7,453 bases of DNA from Cyclobacteriaceae bacterium (GCA_029861825.1 JAOTYN010000209.1:1-7453); one strand, 5' to 3'. Shown: positions 1 to 7,442, counted from the first letter of the stretch. The notes: generated from the sequence alone by a model not told the origin. Numbers and translations: made by a program.

Positions 1-57
1 TAGGGATAGCCCTGGGACTGATTATTAAATAAACGATCAAAGCATTCACAGACGAAC

Positions 58-2280
58 ATGAAAAGGATAATATTATGGACATTGGCCGCATGGTGCGGGA
101 ACATAGCCATAGCACAGGACTACCAGAAAAAATTTGAGCAATTAGGTACTATGCTGCCTACTCCCAACAGCTACCGTTCAGCATCGGGAGCCCCAGGTCC
201 GCAGTATTGGCAGCAAAAGGCCGACTACGACATTGAAGTTACTTTGGATGATCTTACTCAGAGCATAAAAGGCTCGGAGGTCATTACTTATACCAATAAC
301 TCCCCGGATCCACTGGGGTATTTATGGGTGCAGCTGGATCAGAACATGCGTGCCGCTGATTCCGATACCTACAAATCTACTACGAATGAGGTTCAGGACA
401 GTATCTCCGCCAAATCGTTGATGAGCCTTTCTCATGATTACGGATTTGACGGTGGTTTTAAAATCCATGATGTTCTAAATACTCAGGGAGCAGAATTACC
501 CTACTTTATTAATAAAACCATGATGCGGGTGGAGCTGCCCACCATACTGAATAGGGGCGAGTCCTTCAGTTTCCGTATCGACTGGAGTTACAATATTAAT
601 GATCGCATGCTGGTGGGCGGTCGTGGCGGACATGAGTATTTTCCCATAGATGGCAATTATCTCTATACCATTGCCCAGTGGTTCCCCAGGATGGCGGTCT
701 ACGATGATGTTAATGGTTGGCAAAACAAGCAATTTCTGGGCAGAGGTGAGTTTGCATTACCTTTTGGTGACTATAACGTGGCCATTACTGTTCCTGCCGA
801 CCATGTAGTTGCTGCCACTGGTGAGTTGCAAAATGCCTCCAAGGTTCTTACCAAAGATCAGCTGCAGCGTTTGGAACGATCCAGAACCGCTTCTTCCCCA
901 GTAATTATTGTAACCCAAGACGAGGCAATAGCCAAGGAACAAAGCCCGGTTAGGAATAAGACCAAAACCTGGGAATTCAAGGCCGATAATGTCCGGGATT
1001 TCGCCTTTGCAACCAGTCGCAAGTTCATCTGGGACGCTCAGGGCGTGCAGGTAGGTGATAAGAGACCCCTGGCGATGTCGTACTATCCCAAAGAAGGGAA
1101 TCCCCTGTGGGAAAAACATAGCACAGAGGCAGTGGTCAATACCTTGATAACCTATTCGAAGTATACCATCGATTACCCCTATCCTGTGGCTATATCCGTT
1201 CACGCTGCCAGCATAGGTATGGAATACCCTATGATCTGCTTCAACTTTGGTCGGCCCAATGAAGAGGGAACCTTTAACGACCGTACCAAATACGGCATGA
1301 TCAGTGTGATCATCCACGAGGTAGGACATAACTTTTTCCCCATGATCATAAACTCGGACGAGCGGCAATGGACCTGGATGGATGAGGGTCTTAATACCTT
1401 CGTTCAGTATCGCACACAGGTTGAGCAGTATGAGAATTTCCCTAGCAGAAGAGGAACGGCGGCCAGTATCGTGCCCTATATGAAAGGAGATAAGAGTTTG
1501 ATCCGGCCAATTATGACCAATTCCGAGCAAATACTGCAATTCGGTAATAATGCCTATGCCAAACCTGCCTCGGCAATGACCATTTTGAGAGAAACGGTTA
1601 TGGGTCCTGAGCTTTTTGATTATGCTTTTAAGCAATATGCGCAGAGGTGGGCTTTTAAGCATCCCACTCCGGCCGATTTCTTCCGCACCATGGAAGACGC
1701 TTCAGCGGTTGACCTTGATTGGTTTTGGCGGGGTTGGTTCTATGGCAACGATCACGTGGACATTGGTGTGGATAAGGTAAAATGGTACCGCATGAAACTT
1801 CCTGAGGGGGAACCCGAACGACAGTTGAGTAATAAAAAGCAAAAAATAGCGTCTGGCAGTAGTCAGGAAAAGAATGCCGGTAGTTTCCAGGATGGTTTCC
1901 AGGAATTTACTGTTATCCCTACCGGTAACCAGTCTTACCGGGAATTTATGGCCCGGGTAGATGACCAGGACATCATAACCCGTCACGAGAACAAGAACTA
2001 CTATGAGGTTACCTTCACCAACAATGGTGGTTTGGTAATGCCTATAATTGTGGAGTTTACTTATGTAGATGGCACCAGTGAAATTGAAAAAATTCCCGCG
2101 GAAATTTGGCGAAAGAATGAAAATGTGGCTACCAAGGTGTTTGTGAAAGAAAAAGAGGTAGTCAATATCAGTTTGGATCCTGAAGCACAAACCGCGGATG
2201 TGGAAGCCGAGAACAATCACTTTCCCAGAAAAGAGATCAAATCTAAGTTCGATCAATTTAAAGAAAAGCAAGGGCGATAA
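58..2280 (+). CDS. Secreted M1-family zinc metallopeptidase (aminopeptidase-like)
   Basis: This 740-residue protein is predicted to cut amino acids or short peptides from the N-termini of peptides outside the cytoplasm, for nutrient use or turnover. The zinc site is complete: HEVGH at residues 420-424 and the third ligand E443 in WMDEG, with exactly 18 residues between H424 and E443. Upstream, GMEYP (387-391) stands where classical M1 enzymes have GAMEN, with E389 as the likely N-terminus-binding glutamate; Y500 (NNAYAKP) is the likely catalytic tyrosine. Residues about 55-320 fit the M1 N-terminal beta domain. A signal peptide (KR, hydrophobic stretch, AIA/Q cleavage after about residue 19) indicates export; C13 is not in a lipobox. 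The tail after about residue 570 is a beta-rich extension ending in an 'ADVEAENN' stretch, as I recall from Bacteroidota relatives. No Shine-Dalgarno sequence precedes the ATG. It ends in TAA just before a strong terminator, so it is probably the last or only gene of its transcript. Family assignment is firm; the substrate is unknown. Confidence 0.93.
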   Translation: MKRIILWTLAAWCGNIAIAQDYQKKFEQLGTMLPTPNSYRSASGAPGPQYWQQKADYDIEVTLDDLTQSIKGSEVITYTNNSPDPLGYLWVQLDQNMRAADSDTYKSTTNEVQDSISAKSLMSLSHDYGFDGGFKIHDVLNTQGAELPYFINKTMMRVELPTILNRGESFSFRIDWSYNINDRMLVGGRGGHEYFPIDGNYLYTIAQWFPRMAVYDDVNGWQNKQFLGRGEFALPFGDYNVAITVPADHVVAATGELQNASKVLTKDQLQRLERSRTASSPVIIVTQDEAIAKEQSPVRNKTKTWEFKADNVRDFAFATSRKFIWDAQGVQVGDKRPLAMSYYPKEGNPLWEKHSTEAVVNTLITYSKYTIDYPYPVAISVHAASIGMEYPMICFNFGRPNEEGTFNDRTKYGMISVIIHEVGHNFFPMIINSDERQWTWMDEGLNTFVQYRTQVEQYENFPSRRGTAASIVPYMKGDKSLIRPIMTNSEQILQFGNNAYAKPASAMTILRETVMGPELFDYAFKQYAQRWAFKHPTPADFFRTMEDASAVDLDWFWRGWFYGNDHVDIGVDKVKWYRMKLPEGEPERQLSNKKQKIASGSSQEKNAGSFQDGFQEFTVIPTGNQSYREFMARVDDQDIITRHENKNYYEVTFTNNGGLVMPIIVEFTYVDGTSEIEKIPAEIWRKNENVATKVFVKEKEVVNISLDPEAQTADVEAENNHFPRKEIKSKFDQFKEKQGR

Positions 2281-2299
2281 ATCATCGTCCATTGAATTG

Positions 2300-2334
2300 A
2301 AAAAGCATGTCCTCCCGGGACATGCTTTTTTTTT
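2300..2334 (+). terminator. Rho-independent terminator, probably bidirectional
   Basis: An 8-bp perfect stem, GCATGTCC (2305-2312) with GGACATGC (2318-2325), has a 5-base loop. It is flanked by five A on the left and a run of nine T (2326-2334) on the right. It lies 20 bases after the stop of the M1 peptidase gene. Because the A-run becomes a T-run on the other strand, the same hairpin can also stop minus-strand transcripts arriving from polA and the dehydratase, for which I see no closer terminator. Confidence 0.9.
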
Positions 2335-2361
2335 GATTATTTTTTCTGTGCTCGGTAATAA

Positions 2362-2396
2362 TTGAATTTTCCCTGCTACTAAGGGCCATAATTCAA
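2362..2396. repeat. Imperfect inverted repeat upstream of the DoxX remnant
   Basis: Outer arms TTGAATT (2362-2368) and AATTCAA (2390-2396) are perfectly complementary, and inside them CCCT (2371-2374) can pair with AGGG (2382-2385) around a 7-base loop, with 2- and 4-base internal bulges. The element ends 27 bases before the ATG of the decayed DoxX-like gene. It could be a leftover operator or leader hairpin, or chance. There is no T-run behind it, so it is not a typical terminator. Confidence 0.35.
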
Positions 2397-2423
2397 CATC
2401 ACAAAAACAAATAAAATCGAGAA

Positions 2424-2710
2424 ATGAAAACCCTGGCATCCGATACCATACAAATGTTGACCTTTCACATGATCCCAGAGCAACTATGTTGTATGCTCCT
2501 GGGCATTGGGGAAACCACTATTGGCATATTCCTGATAACTAATGTGCTGCGACGGTGGACGGTAATAGTGGCCTTGGTTCACATGGCTTTCACCTTTACC
2601 CCCATTTTCCTGATGCCAGAAGTGTTCTTTGCGTAGGCGCCCTTTGCCGTAACTCTTGTAGGTCAGTAATCATCAAGAATCTGATCATCATCAGTGCCTT
2701 GATTAAACGT
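2424..2710 (+). pseudogene. Decayed DoxX-like membrane protein gene (truncated, in-frame stop, frameshift)
   Basis: The first 70 codons, to the TAG at 2634-2636, read as the middle of a DoxX-like small membrane protein: 'DTIQMLTFHMIP', a hydrophobic helix 'LLGIGETTIGIFL', then 'FTPIFLMPEVFFA'. Reading through the TAG in the same frame gives APFAVTLVGQ (2637-2666). The next family block, IIKNLIIISALI, continues only in the +2 frame from 2669. In intact relatives these blocks form one stretch, PEVxFxxxPFxxTLEGQYIIKNL..ISAAL, as I recall the family. One base is therefore missing in the expected Tyr codon at 2667-2668. The usual N-terminal part of roughly 45 residues with the first membrane helix is not found in any frame upstream. 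After about 2710 the frame stays open to 2785 but no longer resembles the family and runs into the 3' end of the minus-strand dehydratase. Two lesions plus truncation favour real decay over sequencing error. A short functional 70-residue product is possible but unlikely. Confidence 0.72.
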
Positions 2711-2738
2711 TATCCGAAACCCCGGCAGCTGCTGGTGC

Positions 2739-3689
2739 TTACCGAAATGAAAACTGATCCAGGTCCACATTTCCTCCGGAAATGATAATTCCTATTGGCT
2801 TTCCCGCAAATAGTTGCGGTTGTTGCAGTACTGCAGCCAGGGGTACCGCTCCGGAAGGCTCCACCACAATTTTCATTCTTTCCCAAAGCAGGCGCATGGC
2901 CTGCTTTATTTCTTGGTCATCTACAGTAATGATCCGGGAGACGTACTGCTTAATAATGCCAAAGGTTTTAGTGCTCAAAGAGGTCAACAAGCCGTCGGCA
3001 ATAGTATCGGGATTTACTGAAGGCTGGATCTCTCCCGTTTGCAAGGATCTGTAGGCGTCATCCGCTCCTGAGGGCTCTCCCGCCATCACTTGAGATTGCG
3101 GCTGCAGATAGTGCACGGCCAATGCGGTACCGGCCAAGAGGCCTCCGCCGCCTACCGGGGTCATAAAAATATCCAGATCTTTGATCTCTTCCATCAGTTC
3201 CAGGGCAGCGGTGGCCTGACCGGCGATCACCCGGTAATCATCGAACGGATGAATGAAAGCCGCTCCGGTGCGTTCCTGAACTTCCTTTAGGGTATCCTCT
3301 CGTGCTTGCAGGGTAGGGGCACAAAATATGATTTCCGCTCCATAGGCCTTCACTGCGTTTACTTTCACCTTGGGAGCAGTCTCCGGCATTACAATGAAGG
3401 CTTGACAGCCCACTATCTTGGCGGCCTTGGCCAGTGCCTGAGCATGGTTCCCGGAACTATGAGTAGCCACTCCTGAAGACCGCTGTGCATCCGATAAGCA
3501 CAGAACGGCATTGGTAGCCCCCCGCATTTTGAAAGCTCCTACTTTTTGCAGATTCTCGCACTTAAAAAACACAGAGGTACCGGCGGCCTGATCAATCAAT
3601 TCACTGTGGAACACCGGGGTGCGATGAACGAAAGGTTTGATCCTTTCATGAGCATCTCGAAGATCTTGCAGGGAGGGTACGTTTTCCAT
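2739..3689 (-). CDS. PLP-dependent threonine/serine dehydratase, serine racemase-like
   Basis: This 316-residue cytoplasmic enzyme belongs to fold-type II PLP enzymes, which deaminate L-threonine or L-serine to 2-oxobutyrate or pyruvate, or racemise serine. Visible motifs: K54 in GAFKMRG (Schiff-base lysine), SSGNH (78-82) with S79 at the position of the racemase re-face serine, the GGGGL phosphate loop (180-184), and SGGNVD (304-309) contacting the pyridine nitrogen. The EPSGADD segment (205-211) keeps the E, A and D positions that bind Mg2+/Ca2+ in serine racemases, and 'WERMK..EPSG' and 'TIADG' also match that subgroup. There is no C-terminal ACT regulatory domain, so it resembles catabolic TdcB or serine racemase rather than biosynthetic IlvA. 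It starts 43 bases after the polA stop on the same strand and probably shares its transcript; no Shine-Dalgarno sequence precedes the ATG. L-threo-3-hydroxyaspartate dehydratase is a further possibility. The family is certain, the exact reaction is not. Confidence 0.9.
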   Translation of the reverse strand: MENVPSLQDLRDAHERIKPFVHRTPVFHSELIDQAAGTSVFFKCENLQKVGAFKMRGATNAVLCLSDAQRSSGVATHSSGNHAQALAKAAKIVGCQAFIVMPETAPKVKVNAVKAYGAEIIFCAPTLQAREDTLKEVQERTGAAFIHPFDDYRVIAGQATAALELMEEIKDLDIFMTPVGGGGLLAGTALAVHYLQPQSQVMAGEPSGADDAYRSLQTGEIQPSVNPDTIADGLLTSLSTKTFGIIKQYVSRIITVDDQEIKQAMRLLWERMKIVVEPSGAVPLAAVLQQPQLFAGKPIGIIISGGNVDLDQFSFR

Positions 3690-3732
3690 AGACGAAAATA
3701 CTTAAATAGATTACAGGATAGCCATTCCTAAT

Positions 3733-6474
3733 TTAGTGTGCCTCCAGCCAATTCTGACCAATTCCCACATCAATTACCATAGGGACATCCAAAGGCAGAG
3801 CATCACGCATCATTTTACTGATGGGCTCCTGTATTTGATCCAATTCATCTTGGTGCACATCGAAAACCAGTTCATCATGCACTTGCAGGATCATTTTTGA
3901 TTTTAAGTTTTCTTGCTTTAACCATTCCTGAATATTGATCATGGCTACTTTTATGATGTCCGCAGCGCTGCCCTGGATGGGCGCATTTATGGCGTTGCGC
4001 TCCGCATAACTGCGCAAAGTGTAGTTGCGGGAATTGATATCCCTTAAATACCTGCGGCGTCCGGTGATGGTTTCCACATAACCCGCTTCATGGGCTTGGG
4101 CAATCACCCGGTCCATATACTCCTTTATGGCAGAGAACTCCTGAAAATAGGCTTCCATGATCTCTTTGGCCTCCGCCCGGGGCACGCTAAGTGCCTGTGA
4201 AAGTCCAAAGGTAGTTTGTCCATAAAGCAGACCGAAGTTTACCGCTTTGGCTTTGCGCCGCATGTTAGCATCCACTTCTTCCAATGTTACCCCAAAAACC
4301 TTGCTGGCAGTGGTAGCGTGAATATCCCGGCCTTCCTTAAACGCCGCGATCATATGCTGGTCTTTGGCAAATGAGGCGGCTATCCGTAATTCGATCTGAC
4401 TGTAATCGGCCGCCAGCAATACATGTTTATCGTCTCTGGGAATAAATGCTTTGCGGATCTCCCTTCCCTTATCGGTGCGGATGGGGATATTTTGCAGATT
4501 GGGATTGTTGGAACTCAATCTACCGGTGGCGGCAACAGCCTGACTAAAAGTACTGTGGATGCGACCGTCACGAGGATCTATCATCTGGGGCAAGGCGTCT
4601 ACATAAGTAGACTTTAGCTTTTGATACAACCTGAAGTCAAGGATATGCTGCACAATTTCATGCTCATCGGCCAGTTTTATGAGAATTTCTTCGCCAGTGG
4701 CATATTGACCGGTGCGGGTCTTTTTGGGCTTTTCCACCAGGGTCAACTTCTCAAATAGTATTTCTCCCAACTGCTTGGGAGAGCCAATGTTGAATTCTTC
4801 TCCTGCCAGTTCAAACACTGCTTTTTGAGAGGCCTCGCTGGCTGCTTCCAGCTCCTTCGACAGGTCGCCCAGTACCTTAGAGTCCACCCGGATACCCTCA
4901 TATTCCATATCGGTCAGCACAGAGATCAGAGGGAGTTCAATATCCCGGTAAACATCCAGTAGTTTGTCCCGCAGTTGCAACTGGTGTTTCAATTGTAGAA
5001 TAACATCGGCCTTTTCTCCTGCATAAAGAGTCAATTTGTCCTGAGGCACCTGCTGCCAGGAGATCTTATTACGGCCGCTTCCAATCAAGGCTTCCGGGTC
5101 CATGGCTTTATAGTTGAGTATATTCTCCCCTAAAACCTGCAGACTGTGACTGGTTTCAGGATCCATAAGATAATGGGCCACCAGAGTATCGAAGTAGGGC
5201 GGCGCCACTTCAACTCCCAGGATCCTTAAAGCCAATAGGGATTCTTTCAGGTCATGACCGATTTTGGTGGTTTGCTTATTTTCCAGAACCGGACGCAAGA
5301 TATTTAAAGCTTCCTGTGAATTTTGTCCAAGGGGTACAAAATAGGCATCATGGGTATTGTAGCAAAATGCCATTCCCAAGAGCTTGCCGGTTTCATCCCG
5401 TGTGGAATAAAAACTGAATTCTTGCTGATTAAGTAAATGCTTGGCCAGACTTTGTACCAGCTCTTCACTGTCAATTACGTGGTAGTTGACTTTGAACTCA
5501 TCTAATTGACCCTTTTCCGTGAGGGCCGGCGCCTCATCCACCTGTGGATCGTCAAACAACGAGATTTGGCCGCTATTAGCGGGAGCAGTTGGTTTTTCTT
5601 CCATTACCCGCTTCAGCAAGGTGCGGAATTCCAGTTCGTCGAAAATGGCTTTGAGGGCTTCCTGGTCGGGCCCGTTATAAGCCAACTCCTCTTCATCATA
5701 TTCCAGAGGCACCTCGGTATTGATGGTAGCCAATTCCTTGCTCAGGATTCCTTGTGGCCCGAATTCAGTTACCAGTTCTTTCTGTTTTCCCTTGAGCTCA
5801 TCCACATGTTCCACTAGATTTTCCACCGAGCCGTAAAGTTTAACATATTTCACTGCTGTTTTTGCCCCTACACCGGGAATGCCCGGGATGTTGTCGGAGG
5901 CATCACCCTGCAGGCCCAAGATATCCCGTACCTGATCCACATGTTCGATGTCCCATTTTTTCAGCACCTCAGGCACACCCATGATATCCACAGCATTACC
6001 CATGTACGAAGGCTTGTACAGGTACACATGTTCGCCGACTAACTGAGCAAAATCCTTATCCGGAGTCATCATAAAAACTTCAAAGCCTGCTTGTGAAGCT
6101 TTCTTGGAGAAGGTGCCAATAATGTCATCGGCTTCGAACCCATCCAGTTCCAGTACCGGGATGTTGAAACCCCTGACAATCTTTTTGACCCAGGGGATGT
6201 TGCTTTTTATATCTTCCGGTACCGCCTGGCGCTGGGCTTTGTATTCCTCAAAGCGCTCATGGCGAAAGGTAGGCGCAAATGTGTCGAAGGCCACCGCGAT
6301 ATGGGTGGGCTTTTGTTTTTGTATGATCTCCAGCATAGAATTGGTAAATCCCAGACTGGCGCTGGTGTTGAATCCTTTGGAGTTAATACGGGGGGTTTTA
6401 CTGAAAGCAAAATGGGCCCGGTAGATCAAGGCCATGGCATCCAGCAGGAACATTTTTTTTTGGGGTGCACTCAT
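3733..6474 (-). CDS. polA: DNA polymerase I, proofreading site apparently lost
   Basis: This 913-residue, three-domain enzyme fills gaps in DNA repair and removes RNA primers of Okazaki fragments. The 5'-3' flap nuclease domain (about 1-295) keeps its acidic residues: D12 in LLDAMAL, FEADD (113-117), TPDKDF (137-142) and GDASDNIPGIPGVG (190-203). A linker carries QISLF (303-307), resembling a beta-clamp-binding motif. The 3'-5' exonuclease fold (about 330-500) is present, but all four metal-binding carboxylates of the E. coli enzyme appear replaced: Y356 and T358 in Exo I, S412 in Exo II, K488 in Exo III. The polymerase domain is intact: motif A DYSQIELR (690-697), motif B R739, K743, F747 and Y751, motif C VHDELV (865-870). 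The ATG at 6474-6472 fits the usual Bacteroidota N-terminus; M8 is an alternative start right after an A9 run. Only a weak AGG lies upstream. It is probably cotranscribed with the downstream dehydratase. Confidence 0.97.
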   Translation of the reverse strand: MSAPQKKMFLLDAMALIYRAHFAFSKTPRINSKGFNTSASLGFTNSMLEIIQKQKPTHIAVAFDTFAPTFRHERFEEYKAQRQAVPEDIKSNIPWVKKIVRGFNIPVLELDGFEADDIIGTFSKKASQAGFEVFMMTPDKDFAQLVGEHVYLYKPSYMGNAVDIMGVPEVLKKWDIEHVDQVRDILGLQGDASDNIPGIPGVGAKTAVKYVKLYGSVENLVEHVDELKGKQKELVTEFGPQGILSKELATINTEVPLEYDEEELAYNGPDQEALKAIFDELEFRTLLKRVMEEKPTAPANSGQISLFDDPQVDEAPALTEKGQLDEFKVNYHVIDSEELVQSLAKHLLNQQEFSFYSTRDETGKLLGMAFCYNTHDAYFVPLGQNSQEALNILRPVLENKQTTKIGHDLKESLLALRILGVEVAPPYFDTLVAHYLMDPETSHSLQVLGENILNYKAMDPEALIGSGRNKISWQQVPQDKLTLYAGEKADVILQLKHQLQLRDKLLDVYRDIELPLISVLTDMEYEGIRVDSKVLGDLSKELEAASEASQKAVFELAGEEFNIGSPKQLGEILFEKLTLVEKPKKTRTGQYATGEEILIKLADEHEIVQHILDFRLYQKLKSTYVDALPQMIDPRDGRIHSTFSQAVAATGRLSSNNPNLQNIPIRTDKGREIRKAFIPRDDKHVLLAADYSQIELRIAASFAKDQHMIAAFKEGRDIHATTASKVFGVTLEEVDANMRRKAKAVNFGLLYGQTTFGLSQALSVPRAEAKEIMEAYFQEFSAIKEYMDRVIAQAHEAGYVETITGRRRYLRDINSRNYTLRSYAERNAINAPIQGSAADIIKVAMINIQEWLKQENLKSKMILQVHDELVFDVHQDELDQIQEPISKMMRDALPLDVPMVIDVGIGQNWLEAH

Positions 6475-6510
6475 GGCCTAAAGGTAAAAAATTGCGGACG
6501 CTCCGGGAAA

Positions 6511-6540
6511 GAAATACCCTGCTTTGTGACCTTTTTCAAA
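6511..6540 (-). promoter_or_regulatory. Candidate polA promoter, Bacteroidota type (weak)
   Basis: On the minus strand TTTG (6540-6537) is followed after 20 bases by TATTTC (6516-6511), continuing TT. This resembles the Bacteroidota TTTG / TAnnTTTG pair in spacing, but the downstream box has two mismatches in its last four bases. Its position, about 35 bases before the polA ATG, is suitable. The match is weak enough to be chance. Confidence 0.25.
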
Positions 6541-6551
6541 TGCCAGGCATT
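6539..6551. promoter_or_regulatory. Perfect 13-base dyad in the divergent intergenic region
   Basis: AATGCC (6539-6544) and GGCATT (6546-6551) are perfectly complementary around a single central A. The dyad lies between the divergent starts of polA (6474) and the DUF4349 lipoprotein gene (6579) and overlaps the upstream box of the candidate polA promoter. It is a plausible operator for a dimeric regulator controlling either gene, but only one copy is present and no known regulator site is recognised. Confidence 0.25.
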
Positions 6552-6578
6552 ATGGGACTGTAACTAACGACAATAATT

Positions 6579-7442
6579 ATGAGAACCATCATAGTGTTTG
6601 TATTGATCACCGCGTTGGCCGGATGTGGTACTAACGGTGATTCGGGGTATGAATATGCTGGAGATATTGCGCCCATGGAGGAAATGGAGGATGATGCAGT
6701 ATTTCACTCCAGGGCAAAAGAAGCTTATGCCGGCATTTCGGAATCCCAGCAACCAGCACCCCCCGTGCAGATGGAAAAAAAGATCATCAAAACCGCCTAC
6801 CTTAATTTGCAGGTGGAAAACCTGGACAGCGCTAAGGCTGCAATAGAGCGGGCAATACCTGATTTCCAGGCTTATGTTTCGCAGTCCGACCAAACCAATT
6901 ACAAGGGAAGCACTACCGTAAACATGACAGTGCGGGTACCCTCAACAAGACTAGAAGAGTTCCTGCTGTTTGCAGAATCACAGGCCAGTTATCTGTACAA
7001 TAAAGAAGTGAGCTCCCGGGATGTCACTGAAGAGTATATCGATATCCAAGGACGACTGGAAAACAAGCGTAAAGCGGAACAGAGATTTAGGGAAATATTA
7101 GGCGAGGCTAAAACAGTGGAGGAGATCCTTAAGGTGGAGGAACATCTGCGTAAAGTAACTGAAGAGATCGAGTCGGCGCAAGGAAGACTACAATACTTGA
7201 ATAACCAAACGGCTATGAGTACCGTCAAGCTAAGCTTTTATCAACCGAACTATTTGTCAGCTGAAGCACCTGGACAAAGTTATTGGAGTCAAGTAGGTCT
7301 GGCCTTCAAAGGTGGTTGGAAGTTTTTTCAAAAAATGATATTGGGGATCATTCAAGCCTGGCCTTTGGTGTTGATCCTTTTAGGATTGGTCTGGTTGATC
7401 CGGCGCAGGGTACAAGCCTATAGCCGGCAAAAGGCAATGTAG
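6579..7442 (+). CDS. DUF4349 domain-containing lipoprotein
   Basis: This 287-residue envelope protein has no established biochemical role. A short signal sequence leads to a lipobox LAGC with C16 as the lipidation site. An acidic, probably flexible stretch follows (about 20-65). Residues about 68-222 are the DUF4349 domain: an opening 'IIKTAYLNLQVENL', 'VRVPSTRLEEF' (118-128), 'SSRDVTEEYIDIQGRL' (145-160), a charged helical segment likely to form a coiled coil (about 157-205), and the closing 'GRLQYLNNQTAMSTV' strand. Near the end is one membrane helix (about 252-274) followed by RRR, which suggests that the C-terminus anchors in the inner membrane with a positive cytoplasmic tail. Lipid anchor and helix together would tether it at both ends, a common DUF4349 layout. 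It is transcribed away from polA across a 104-base gap, with no Shine-Dalgarno sequence before the ATG, and stops with TAG. The domain call is firm; the function is unknown. Confidence 0.9.
   Translation: MRTIIVFVLITALAGCGTNGDSGYEYAGDIAPMEEMEDDAVFHSRAKEAYAGISESQQPAPPVQMEKKIIKTAYLNLQVENLDSAKAAIERAIPDFQAYVSQSDQTNYKGSTTVNMTVRVPSTRLEEFLLFAESQASYLYNKEVSSRDVTEEYIDIQGRLENKRKAEQRFREILGEAKTVEEILKVEEHLRKVTEEIESAQGRLQYLNNQTAMSTVKLSFYQPNYLSAEAPGQSYWSQVGLAFKGGWKFFQKMILGIIQAWPLVLILLGLVWLIRRRVQAYSRQKAM

Noticed and set aside
1..57. Possible tail of an upstream gene (TAG at 1-3) and a small AGGG/CCCT hairpin at 2-13 before the M1 start.
   Set aside because: Three bases cannot show a coding end, and a 4-bp stem without a T-run is not a terminator; I see no clear promoter or ribosome binding site in these 57 bases.
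757..1662. A 301-codon open frame on the minus strand inside the M1 peptidase gene.
   Set aside because: It is fully antisense to a gene with complete catalytic motifs, and its translation shows no recognisable domain; it is a shadow of codon bias.
1702..2439. A 245-codon minus-strand open frame spanning the 3' end of the M1 gene and the terminator.
   Set aside because: It reads through a strong terminator hairpin and mirrors the M1 coding sequence, and the translation matches no family I know.
2634..2636. Possible recoding of TAG (readthrough or pyrrolysine) in the DoxX-like gene.
   Set aside because: TAG is used as a normal stop by the DUF4349 gene at 7440-7442, and the same DoxX remnant also has a frameshift and a missing N-terminus, so decay explains it better.
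3693..3700. TATTTTCG on the minus strand, one mismatch from the Bacteroidota TAnnTTTG box, before the dehydratase start.
   Set aside because: It lies only three bases from the ATG and has no TTTG-like box at the right distance upstream; chance in an AT-rich gap is likelier.
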